NCBI RefSeq assembly: GCF_004123905.1
Contig: NZ_MZXW01000013.1
Location: 186,001-250,000, forward strand
DNA: 64,000 bases
Direction of reading: 5' to 3'
Source: Bradyrhizobium betae
GTDB taxonomy: Bacteria > Pseudomonadota > Alphaproteobacteria > Rhizobiales > Xanthobacteraceae
Shown here piece after piece: positions 29,396 to 37,307 of the stretch (its first letter is position 1; each line of letters starts with the position of its first letter). The notes under the pieces are model-generated. The model saw only the letters and a program-made list of their open reading frames with translations, was not told where the DNA came from and did not search any database. The position numbers and the translations under genes are program-made.

Positions 29396-29692
29396 ATGAG
29401 TAAGGGTCATCACAAGGCGGTCGCCCATCCGGCGATCATCACGGTCGGCGATCTCATCGACGAACTCTGCCGCCTCCCCGATACCGCCGTCGTCCATTTC
29501 CGCTGCCCCGCCCTCGATCAGGATCTGACATTCGAGCGGCTTCGAAAGCGATCGAAGGACGACGTCGAAATCGCGATCAATGCATATCCGGAGAGTCCGC
29601 CCATCATCCCATCGTCCGCCGCCACTTTCCGAGCACGCACGTCTTCGCCATCGGCCCGCAATGGCGTCGTTCTCAACAAGGTCAGAAGTTGA
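29396..29692 (+). CDS. Small hypothetical protein
   Basis: A 98-residue protein with no recognised domain. The middle, AIITVGDLIDELCRLPDTAVVHFRCPALDQDLTFERLRK in type, looks globular; the C-terminus (SSAATFRARTSSPSARNG) looks disordered and may be degenerate. A strong ribosome site, AAGGAGTAGGAG, supports the ATG at 29396. It follows the response regulator by about 110 bases. Confidence 0.55.
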   Translation: MSKGHHKAVAHPAIITVGDLIDELCRLPDTAVVHFRCPALDQDLTFERLRKRSKDDVEIAINAYPESPPIIPSSAATFRARTSSPSARNGVVLNKVRS

Positions 29693-29725
29693 TTGGCTGC
29701 AGCGCGTATCGAAGGCTGCAGCGGT

Positions 29726-30313
29726 CTAGCAAGCCTTCAGCCCGCGCAGCACCAGCGCCAGCGTCGCATCCACACGCGCAGGCAGATCGGCATCCTTCCA
29801 CTCGTCGGCGTGCGCCGGATGGTGGAAACGGACGGTCGCATCGAAGATCGCGCGCGCGGTGGTTTTGACGTCGTCGACAGCGAACACGCCCTGCTTCACG
29901 CCGTCGGCCAGGATCCCCGCGATCTGGTCGATCATGGTATCCTTGTGGCACTTGACCGCCGCGCAGGCTTCGCGCGCCAGCGTCAGATAAGTATCGAACA
30001 TCTCGGGGTCGTCGAGCACGCGCGAACGTTTGGCCGCGAACAGCGTCCGCAGCCAGCGGTCGAGCCTGTCAGGCGCGGGGCCCTGCTCCTTGGCGATCGC
30101 CAGCAACGGCGCGTCGATGCGGTCCAGCCAGCGTTTGGCGACGGCCTCGCGCAGCGAAGCCTTGCTCGGAAAATGGCGATAGACGCTGCCGTGGCTCACA
30201 TCGAGCGCACGGGCAACGTCAACAACGGTGGCCTTGGCAAGTCCGTAGCGCCGCAAGACGTCCTCGGTGACTTCGAGGATCCGCTCCGGCGTCAGGATAA
30301 CGGCTTCATTCAT
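29726..30313 (-). CDS. TetR family transcriptional regulator
   Basis: A 195-residue TetR regulator. The N-terminal helix-turn-helix reads VVDVARALDVSHGSVYRHFPSKASLREAV, with canonical SxGSVYRHF. The C-terminal ligand domain has a Cys-containing segment (EACAAVKCHKD). AAGGTG lies 5 bases before the ATG at 30313, so the ten-residue upstream extension is dropped. A perfect 9-bp palindrome lies about 330 bases upstream and may be its operator. A 33-codon ORF lies between that palindrome and the regulator on the same strand. Confidence 0.9.
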   Translation of the reverse strand: MNEAVILTPERILEVTEDVLRRYGLAKATVVDVARALDVSHGSVYRHFPSKASLREAVAKRWLDRIDAPLLAIAKEQGPAPDRLDRWLRTLFAAKRSRVLDDPEMFDTYLTLAREACAAVKCHKDTMIDQIAGILADGVKQGVFAVDDVKTTARAIFDATVRFHHPAHADEWKDADLPARVDATLALVLRGLKAC

Positions 30314-30400
30314 GCCAGCACCTTGTTCCCGTTCAGGGTTCACCCGGCGATGGAGCTGCTTCCGAAGCGCCCCAACCGGTCGTTTCGGAAAGCTCTCGCC

Positions 30401-30502
30401 TTAATGAGGCAGTTTTGCAGCCTGCGCCGCGATCTGGCGCGCCACCAGCAAATTGAGCCAATGCCCAATTGTTCCGGTGAGATTGATGATTTCGGTCGTC
30501 AT
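30401..30502 (-). CDS. Putative 33-residue small protein upstream of tetR
   Basis: An ORF of 33 codons from the ATG at 30502 to TAA at 30401, starting MTTEIINLTGTIGHWLNLLV and ending QAAKLPH. It could form one amphipathic helix. GGAG lies 10 bases upstream, which is at the far end of useful spacing. It is on the tetR strand between the putative operator and tetR, so it would be co-transcribed with tetR. Conservation in related genomes would decide whether it is real. Confidence 0.4.
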   Translation of the reverse strand: MTTEIINLTGTIGHWLNLLVARQIAAQAAKLPH

Positions 30503-30861
30503 CGTCTTAAGTCTCCATTCGTCCGCGGTCCCCACCCCAAAATGACGTCCCTTGGTTCGAAATCGTTACGAACCTCGGGCTCCCCGGGAGGGATTGCCGC
30601 GTGACGCCCAATCGGAGCGTCCGGGAACGGATATACACGTCTCGCTGACAGATTTCAATATCTGTCAGTCAATGATCCGTGATTGACAATTAATTTTTGC
30701 GACCCCGGCGCTGCAGGCCCCGCCTGGCGGGCCGCCCGGCCCCCCCAGTCCCCCCCCCGACTTAGCGCGCCGGCCTGATCGACAAGCTCCTGTGACACGG
30801 CGGTGGGTTACGCTACGCTGACCCACCGACCGAATTCATCATAAGAAACGGACCCCTCCGC
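30503..30861. other. 359-base intergenic region with operator palindrome and C-runs
   Basis: It lies between the tetR unit (minus) and the M20 amidohydrolase gene (plus). It contains the perfect palindrome at 30645-30668, an AT-rich stretch TTGACAATTAATTTTTGC from about 30682 that could supply promoter elements, and two runs of C (7 at 30740-30746, 9 at 30750-30758). No gene is supported here. Confidence 0.6.
30645..30668. promoter_or_regulatory. Perfect palindrome, probable TetR operator
   Basis: CTGACAGAT-ttcaat-ATCTGTCAG: 9-bp perfect arms with a 6-base spacer. Total length and spacer fit TetR-family operators. It is next to AT-rich DNA suited to promoters and upstream of the tetR unit. 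Binding by the adjacent TetR protein is inference. Confidence 0.7.
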
Positions 30862-32034
30862 ATGCCCATCGTCAACCGTATCGCCGCCCTCTCCGACGAA
30901 ATGGCCGCCTGGCGCCATGACTTCCACGAGAACCCGGAGCTGCTCTACGAGGTCCACCGCACCGCCGGCATCGTCGCCGACCGCTTGCGCGAGTTCGGCT
31001 GCGACGAGGTGGTGACGGGCATCGGCCGCACCGGCGTGGTCGGCGTGATCCGCGGCCGCAAGTCCGGCTCCAGCAAGACCATTGGGCTGCGCGCCGACAT
31101 GGACGCGCTGCCGATCATGGAGACGTCGGGCGTCGCCTACGCCTCAAAGGTCCCCGGCAAGATGCACGCCTGCGGCCATGACGGCCACACCGCGATGCTG
31201 CTCGGTGCCGCCAAATATCTCGCCGAGACGCGCAATTTCGACGGCAACGCGGTTCTGATCTTCCAGCCCGCCGAGGAAGGCGGCGGCGGTGGCAAGGCCA
31301 TGGTCGAGGACGGCTTGATGACGCGCTGGAACATCCAGGAGGTCTACGGCATGCACAACATGCCGGGCCTGCCCGAGGGCCATTTCGCCACCACGCCCGG
31401 CGCGATGCTCGCCTCCTCCGACAACATCCAGATCACGGTCCACGGCAAGGGCGGCCACGCCGGCGCCGGTCCGCACAAATCGGTCGACAGCGTGCTGATC
31501 GGCGCGCAGATCGTCAATGCGCTGCAATCGATCGTCGCGCGCAACGTCGATCCGCTCAAATCGGCCGTCATCTCGATCACCCAATTCCACTCCGGCACCG
31601 CCTTCAACATCATCCCCGAGATCGCCGAGCTCGGCGGCACCGTGCGCACGCTCGATCCCGAAGTGCGCGATCTGGTCGAGCGCCGCATCGGCGAAGTCGC
31701 CGACAGCATTGCGCGTGCCTATGGCGGTTCGGCGGAGACGAAGTACACGCGGATGTATCCGGTGACCATGAACCATGCGCGCGAGGCCGGCCTTGCCGCC
31801 GACATCGCCCGCGATATCGTCGGCACCGAGCGCGTCAACGACAAGTTCATTCCGATGATGGGCGCCGAGGACTTCTCCTTCATGCTGGAAGCCCGCCCCG
31901 GCGCGATGGTGCTGGTCGGCATGGGCGACGGCAACGAGTGCCACCACCCGGCCTATGTCTTCAACGACAACATTCTGGGTCACGGCGCCTCGTTCTGGGC
32001 GCGTCTGGTCGAGACGCGGATGGCAGCCGGCTAG
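30862..32034 (+). CDS. M20 family amidohydrolase (hippurate hydrolase-like)
   Basis: A 390-residue metal-dependent amidohydrolase of the M20D group. Metal-binding segments are MHACGHDGHTAMLLG, QPAEEGGGGGKAMVEDG and YGMHNMPGLPEG; the C-terminal MMGAEDFSFML and GNECHHPAYVFND are also typical. Relatives cleave N-acyl amino acids such as hippurate, or indole-acetyl-amino acids. No signal peptide. The possible control by the TetR palindrome about 195 bases upstream is inference. Confidence 0.9.
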   Translation: MPIVNRIAALSDEMAAWRHDFHENPELLYEVHRTAGIVADRLREFGCDEVVTGIGRTGVVGVIRGRKSGSSKTIGLRADMDALPIMETSGVAYASKVPGKMHACGHDGHTAMLLGAAKYLAETRNFDGNAVLIFQPAEEGGGGGKAMVEDGLMTRWNIQEVYGMHNMPGLPEGHFATTPGAMLASSDNIQITVHGKGGHAGAGPHKSVDSVLIGAQIVNALQSIVARNVDPLKSAVISITQFHSGTAFNIIPEIAELGGTVRTLDPEVRDLVERRIGEVADSIARAYGGSAETKYTRMYPVTMNHAREAGLAADIARDIVGTERVNDKFIPMMGAEDFSFMLEARPGAMVLVGMGDGNECHHPAYVFNDNILGHGASFWARLVETRMAAG

Positions 32035-32043
32035 CGCTAGTCT

Positions 32044-32121
32044 CGTAGGGTGGGCAAAGCGAAAGCGTGCCCACCATTGCGAGTGGTGGGCACGGCGCGT
32101 TGCGCCTTTGCCCACCCTACG
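32044..32121. repeat. Nested inverted repeat (GTAGGGTGGGCAAAG type)
   Basis: The outer arms CGTAGGGTGGGCAAAG (32044-32059) and CTTTGCCCACCCTACG (32106-32121) are perfect over 16 bp. Inside are CGTGCCCACCA (32066-32076) and TGGTGGGCACG (32084-32094), also perfect. The element can form one long hairpin and lies between convergent genes, so it may also act as a bidirectional terminator. It resembles a repeat family common in Bradyrhizobium. Confidence 0.85.
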
Positions 32122-32143
32122 GCAGCGTCGCCCGGGCGGCAGT

Positions 32144-33469
32144 TCATCCCTGATACTGCAGCACGTGCATCCCGGCGTTCCAGTCGCTGACAAACATCAT
32201 CCCGTCAGGCCGGACATAGGCGTCGCAGGTCTTGGCCGCGAGCGCGACGTTTGGGCGCGGATCGACGAGCTTCTTCGGTACCGGCGGCACCCAGTACGCG
32301 ATCTCCTTCGGCGCAAAGGCGTCCTTGATGTCGAACACCCTGACGCCGGCATTGTTGTAGGTCGCGAAAATCGTCTCCTCGCTCTGGAATGCACCCGGGC
32401 GGTTCTCGTGCAGATTATGCGGACCGAAAGTGCCGTTCACGCAGAAATCGCGGTCGCGCGGCGTCGGCAGGGTTGCGATCGGCACCGGGTTTTGCGGCGC
32501 GCGCACGTCGAGCACGAAGGTGTGGAACAGGCCCTTGGCGCATTGGTCCGCGTTGGCTTCATTCGCGACGATCGCGAGCTGCCGCTTCGGCAGCGGCAGA
32601 GGCGTATGCGTGCCGCCGGCAAACGGCGGCGACCAGTTGATGTGGGACAGCAGCTTCGGATTGGTGGGATCGCTGATGTCGTGGATGGTGAAGCCGCCGT
32701 CGCGCCAGGCGGCGTAGCCACGATCGCCCGCCGTGATCATGTGATGCAGCGCAAAGCGCTTGCCCTTCGGCGTTGCCGGCTCGCCGGCTGCGCGGTTCAT
32801 GCCCGGCAGCCACCATTTCGCGACGATCTCAGGTTTCGTGATGGTCTTGAGATCGACCACGCACAGGATGTGGTCGGTGAAGCCGTCGAGATGCGCCGAC
32901 ACATAGGCGCAGCGGCCACCCGGCCACCACAGACGGTTGATGCCGAAGCCCGGCATTTCGAGGAATGCGATCTCGCGCATCTCGCCGGGTTTCGAGATGT
33001 CGTGGATCGAAAGGCCGGAACGGAATTTCTTGGCCTTGGTGATGCTGTCGACCAGCGTGTTCTCGAAATAGCCGCGCATGTTGTCGTAGGACTGCATCGC
33101 GACGATGTTGGCGCCGTTGGCAAGCAGCAGCATATCCTCCGCCACCTGGAGATGGTGGGTGCGGGTGTATTGCCCCGCGGTGAAGAAATTGACCGGCTTC
33201 AGCGCCCGCGGATCGGACGCATCCAGGATCGTCACGCCGTCGCTGAACATGTGTCCGACATAGACGTGTTGCCGGTTGAACATCACCTGCACGCTGTCAG
33301 GCCGTCCGCCGATATCGCTGTAGGAGATGTGCTGGATGCCCTTGCCGATCCCCTCCGGCGGGACGTCCGCTTCCGAAGCCCATGCCGGCCTCGACCAACC
33401 CGACAGCGCGGCCGATCCGAACACGGCGGACAATTGCTGAAGGTGCCGGCGGCGCGAAAGTTGAGGCAT
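32144..33469 (-). CDS. Exported LVIVD-repeat (beta-propeller) protein
   Basis: A 441-residue protein. The N-terminus SRRRHLQQLSAVFGSAALSG is a Tat-like signal ending near AWA. The mature protein has repeated blade-like units with LVIVD-type strands: GVTILDASDP, GLSIHDISKPGEMREIAFL, GFTIHDISDPTNPKLLSHI and GVRVFDIKDAFAPKEIAYW. Such proteins form seven-bladed propellers of unknown function. The ATG at 33469 is chosen because the signal starts there and GGGGGAA precedes it. Many His and Cys (HHMITAGD, DQCAKG) could bind a cofactor or metal. Confidence 0.82.
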   Translation of the reverse strand: MPQLSRRRHLQQLSAVFGSAALSGWSRPAWASEADVPPEGIGKGIQHISYSDIGGRPDSVQVMFNRQHVYVGHMFSDGVTILDASDPRALKPVNFFTAGQYTRTHHLQVAEDMLLLANGANIVAMQSYDNMRGYFENTLVDSITKAKKFRSGLSIHDISKPGEMREIAFLEMPGFGINRLWWPGGRCAYVSAHLDGFTDHILCVVDLKTITKPEIVAKWWLPGMNRAAGEPATPKGKRFALHHMITAGDRGYAAWRDGGFTIHDISDPTNPKLLSHINWSPPFAGGTHTPLPLPKRQLAIVANEANADQCAKGLFHTFVLDVRAPQNPVPIATLPTPRDRDFCVNGTFGPHNLHENRPGAFQSEETIFATYNNAGVRVFDIKDAFAPKEIAYWVPPVPKKLVDPRPNVALAAKTCDAYVRPDGMMFVSDWNAGMHVLQYQG

Positions 33470-33594
33470 CGGTTTCCCCCATTTTTTTGGAGGATGATGC
33501 GCGCTTGCGGTGAGGCGTGCAAGCCTCGTGTCGTCCGCCCTCACCTCAACCGCAGACGTCTCTGGTGCGGCCGAACATCACCGATGCCTGGCCA

Positions 33595-33779
33595 TCAATT
33601 GCAGACTTCGCCGGTGATCTTGGCGCTGCCGTTTGCATTGGAGACCGGCCCGAGACGGCACCCCTTTCGACCGGCCTGCAGCCGACGTTGTTGCAGATCA
33701 TCTGCCCGCTTGCCTGAGGCGCCGAGGGCGCGGCATCGCTCTGCTTGCGGTCCTGGTCCCACCTCCTCGAATCCGTCAT
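33595..33779 (-). pseudogene. Frameshifted small Cys-rich ORF
   Basis: One frame gives QMICNNVGCRPVERG and the next gives GCRLGPVSNANGSAKITGEVCN before a TGA. Together they make a CNNxGCRPxxxGCR...EVC pattern that I recall from small exported Cys-rich proteins of bradyrhizobia. The two halves join if one base is restored in the GAAAGGGG run at about 33662-33669. The N-terminus has no clear signal peptide, so the gene may be decayed or wrongly sequenced. It lies between the propeller protein and the kinase, slightly overlapping the end of the latter. Confidence 0.5.
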
Positions 33780-35686
33780 CGGGCCGCAGAGCGTAGACCC
33801 GTTGGCTCATCCGCCCTCAGCAGGCGGGATGCGGTCTCGTCCGACGCGAGAGGCAGGGTGAACTGAAAGACGGCGCCCCGAGGCTCGTTTGCGCCCGCCC
33901 ACATCCGCCCGCCATGCGCCTCGATGATCGAGCGGCAGATGGCGAGGCCCATTCCCATGCCGGTGGGTTTGGTCGTGTAGAAGGCGTCGAACAGGCGCTC
34001 TACATTCTTCGGATCCAGCCCCGGACCGGAATCCCGCAAGGTGACGTGCACGCCGTCCGGGGCATCCCGGCCGGTGCTGATCAGCAACTCGCGCCCTCCC
34101 TCGCCGACCGCGGCCATCGCCTCGATCGCGTTGACAATCAGGTTGAGCACCACTTGCTGAAATTGAACCCGATCTGCCTGAATGGGCGGCAAGCCTTCGG
34201 CAAACTGCGTTCGCACCGAGACGCCGTTCTTGAACGCTTCGCTGCGTGTCAGCGCAATGACCTCGAGCACCGCCTGATTGATCTCCAGATTCTCCTTTTG
34301 CGGGGGAGCGTTCCTGATGAGTGCCCGGATCCGACCGATGATATCGCCCGCTCGCATGCCGTCACTGGTGATCCAGCCGAACGTTTGTCGAACCCGCTCC
34401 AGATTTAGCGGTTGAGCCTCCAGCCAGTTCAACCCGGCCTCGGCGTTGGCCACGATTGCGGCGATCGGCTGGTTGACTTCATGGGCAATCGAAGCGGTGA
34501 GGTGCCCCATCGTGGTGACGCGATTGGCGTGCGCGAGCTCCAGCAGGGCTTCACGGTAGCGCCGCTCGTGTTCGCGCGATTCGGCTTCCGCCCGCTTGAG
34601 AGCCGTCAGATCAAGGACAAAGCCGACACCTTGATCCGTAGCTTCTCCAAACATGGTCCCGCCGATCAGCACGGGCACACGGCTTCCGTCCTTGCGCACA
34701 TACTCCTTCTCGAATGGGTGGGCCGTCCCGACCCGCTTCAATTCCGCCACGGTATGCAAGTCGCGGTCGCGCCATTCCGGCGGCGTGAGGTCGGTCCGAT
34801 GCAGGCGCCCTGAGGCGAGATCTTCCCGGTCGTATCCCACGATGCGCAGGAATGCATCATTGGCCTCGAGAATGCGCCCCTCGACTTCCCAGATGATGAT
34901 ACCGATGATGTTGGCGTCGAACAGGCGCCTGATCTTGATATCTCGTGCTGCAAGATCACTCTGGAGCTGGATGTTCTCCTCGGTCGCCTTTCTCCGCCGT
35001 TTCGCTTCGAGCCGCGCGAGCGCCAGCGCCGCTCCGGCCAGCGCGACGACGAGGACAACGGCGCCGGCGATCAGCCAGGTCCAGCGTCGCTCGAATGCTT
35101 CGGCGCGCGACTCCCGATCGGCGAGCCGAAAGCGCTCGTGATCCACCATCTGGTCGATTTGCGAGCGGATCTCGTCCATGCTGCGGATCATTGCCAGCGC
35201 GGCCAACCCGGACGTGCCGGCCGTCTTCAGCAGCTCGTCGATCTCGCGCAGCGTTGCTGCAATGGTCAGTGCCACATGTCCGGCCCGAAGGCCCTGCAAC
35301 GGATCGTCCGCGACCAGCGCCTGCAGCGCCTGAGCCTCCCGTCGTACGCTCTCGTCAGAGACGCCGTAGGCCTTGAGATAGGCGGGGTCGAGGGTCATCA
35401 GATACCCGCGCCTTTCGGTCTCCAGTTCCGCGACGATCGCCCGCAACCGATCGAGCGTTTCGAGGACCTGGCGGCTATGCTCGATGAAGTGATGAGCTGC
35501 TTGCCGCTCCTGCCAATATTGCAGGCCGAGGAAGCCTGTGGCGGCAAACAGGGTCACAAGCACTGCGACCGCAAGGATCAGCGGACGAGCAAACCATCGC
35601 AAAGACAAGGCCGGAGCAGGGGCTGACATTTGTCTAGGCTCATGCTCGCGTGACCGGCGCGTCTTCTGGTGCCAAGGCCAGAGCAT
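33776..35686 (-). CDS. Sensor histidine kinase: CHASE3-like, PAS, HisKA, HATPase
   Basis: A 636-residue kinase. Helix 1 (residues about 33-55) and helix 2 (about 205-227) flank a helical periplasmic domain of CHASE3 type (LETERRGYLMTLDPAYL). A PAS domain covers about 255-375. The HisKA box is TASIAHEVNQPIAAI; the ATPase domain has NLIVNAIEAM, DSGPGLDP and TGMGMGLAICRSI. The HEVNQP box groups it with FixL/DctB-like kinases. No response regulator is adjacent. The start is uncertain: an ATG at 35629 is equally possible and neither has a clear ribosome site. Confidence 0.85.
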   Translation of the reverse strand: MLWPWHQKTRRSREHEPRQMSAPAPALSLRWFARPLILAVAVLVTLFAATGFLGLQYWQERQAAHHFIEHSRQVLETLDRLRAIVAELETERRGYLMTLDPAYLKAYGVSDESVRREAQALQALVADDPLQGLRAGHVALTIAATLREIDELLKTAGTSGLAALAMIRSMDEIRSQIDQMVDHERFRLADRESRAEAFERRWTWLIAGAVVLVVALAGAALALARLEAKRRRKATEENIQLQSDLAARDIKIRRLFDANIIGIIIWEVEGRILEANDAFLRIVGYDREDLASGRLHRTDLTPPEWRDRDLHTVAELKRVGTAHPFEKEYVRKDGSRVPVLIGGTMFGEATDQGVGFVLDLTALKRAEAESREHERRYREALLELAHANRVTTMGHLTASIAHEVNQPIAAIVANAEAGLNWLEAQPLNLERVRQTFGWITSDGMRAGDIIGRIRALIRNAPPQKENLEINQAVLEVIALTRSEAFKNGVSVRTQFAEGLPPIQADRVQFQQVVLNLIVNAIEAMAAVGEGGRELLISTGRDAPDGVHVTLRDSGPGLDPKNVERLFDAFYTTKPTGMGMGLAICRSIIEAHGGRMWAGANEPRGAVFQFTLPLASDETASRLLRADEPTGLRSAAR

Positions 35687-35850
35687 TGCTAGGATGATAG
35701 CATGGATAGGCCCGCATGGGTGAGCCGCGAAGCCGACCAGACTACATCGGCTTCGGACCCCGTAAGTGGTCTGGCGAGGGCGACGATGTCGCAGGGTGCG
35801 GCGGCGCGCTCACGTGCCGTGAATGACTGCCTTGGTGAAGGAGCATTGGC

Positions 35851-37227
35851 ATGGCGCAGGGTGAAAACTCACTGAACCGTCAAATGCCGGTCAGCCGGCG
35901 CAGTTTCGTCAAGGGATTCGGCGCGGCGGGGGCGGTGCTGCCGGCCCTTGGCATGCTGCCGCGGTGGAGTTTTGCCCAGGATGCCGCCGCGATCCGTGCC
36001 AACGCCGCGATCGACTGGAAGCAATTTGCGGGACAGGCGATCGCACTTTCGGGCGCGATCCATCCGTGGTCGAATGCGATCGCGCCGCTGTTGCCGGAGT
36101 TCACCATCCTCACCGGCATCAACGTCGCCATCGATTTCCAGCTGGAAACCACGTATCTCGGCGCGCTGCCGATCAGGCTGGCCCGCGGCAGCAGCACGCC
36201 CGACGTCTTCATGTTCACGACCTATGGCCAGGGCATCTCGAACGGATGGCTGGAGCCACTGAACGGATATTATTCCATGAGGTCGCTGACCGACGCCGCC
36301 TGGTATGACGAGAGCGACCTGCTCAAGACGGCCCGAGCCTTCCCGCTGTGGTCGGACGGCGAACGGTACGCCGTCCCGATTACCTCAGAGGCGATGACCC
36401 TGTTCATCAACGGGGATGCGCTGGCAGCCAAGGACCAGCCGATTCCCCAGACCTTCGAAGAGCTCCTTGTCGCCGCCAAGGCGGTCAAAACGAGCGGGAT
36501 GTCGGGGATCGCCATGCGAGCCCAGGCCGGCGGCAATTCCTCCCCACCGGCCATGGGCTTCGTGTTCTCCTACGGCGGGGCCATGGTCGAGCACAACAGG
36601 GTCGCTTTCGCAAGCCCGGAGGCGATCGCAGCCGTCGAGATGTACGGACAGCTGCTCAGCCAGGCCGGGCCTGCCGGCGTCGGCAGCTATGAATGGTACA
36701 ACGTGCTGGACGACTTCCTGCAGGGGCGGACGGCCATGGCAATCGACAGCAGCAACTTCGCGACCGACATCTCCAATCCGGCGAAAAGCCGAGTCGCCAA
36801 GCAGGCTGGATTTGCAACCTTTCCGCATCTCGCCGGTCGCGGGCCCGTCCCCTTCATGTCGCACTGGCAGGCGTGCATCAATTCCAAATCTCGAAACAAG
36901 CGGGCGGCGTTCCTGTTCCTGCTCTGGGCGACGAGCAAGGCGACCTCGCTGCGGACCGCCGCAGCGGGGCTGGCGACGACACGCGTGTCGGCTTGGTCGA
37001 GCGAGGGCTTCAAGAAGGCGTTCGGCTCGCAAGCCGCCGACGCGGCACTGACCAACTTGCAGAATGCGGATGTCGACCGCGCCAAGGCAATCCTCTTCCA
37101 TCCGCAATCGAGACCGATCCTCGACGCCTTCATGATCGGCGTCAATGAAGTGGTCAACGGCGCGAAATCGGCGAAGGATGCGATGACGGGCGCAGCCGAA
37201 AGGGCCAATGCGGCGATCCGCGGGTAG
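35851..37227 (+). CDS. Tat-exported ABC transporter solute-binding protein (family 1)
   Basis: A 458-residue extracellular solute-binding protein. The N-terminus carries a twin-arginine signal SRRSFVKGF (residues 15-23) and a hydrophobic stretch ending RWSFAQ. The mature domain fits family 1 (sugar-type) binding proteins: EFTILTGINVAIDFQLET, TPDVFMFTTYGQG and PIPQTFEELLVAAKAV. AAGGAG lies before the ATG. No permease or ATPase genes are adjacent, so the rest of the transporter is elsewhere or lost. Ligand unknown. Confidence 0.87.
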   Translation: MAQGENSLNRQMPVSRRSFVKGFGAAGAVLPALGMLPRWSFAQDAAAIRANAAIDWKQFAGQAIALSGAIHPWSNAIAPLLPEFTILTGINVAIDFQLETTYLGALPIRLARGSSTPDVFMFTTYGQGISNGWLEPLNGYYSMRSLTDAAWYDESDLLKTARAFPLWSDGERYAVPITSEAMTLFINGDALAAKDQPIPQTFEELLVAAKAVKTSGMSGIAMRAQAGGNSSPPAMGFVFSYGGAMVEHNRVAFASPEAIAAVEMYGQLLSQAGPAGVGSYEWYNVLDDFLQGRTAMAIDSSNFATDISNPAKSRVAKQAGFATFPHLAGRGPVPFMSHWQACINSKSRNKRAAFLFLLWATSKATSLRTAAAGLATTRVSAWSSEGFKKAFGSQAADAALTNLQNADVDRAKAILFHPQSRPILDAFMIGVNEVVNGAKSAKDAMTGAAERANAAIRG

Positions 37228-37307
37228 CGGCGAGACGTCACCCAATCGGCAGGGCTGGAACCACGCTGCGCGCGGCCCCATCGGCCCGGCCCGCTCGACA
37301 ATGCCGG

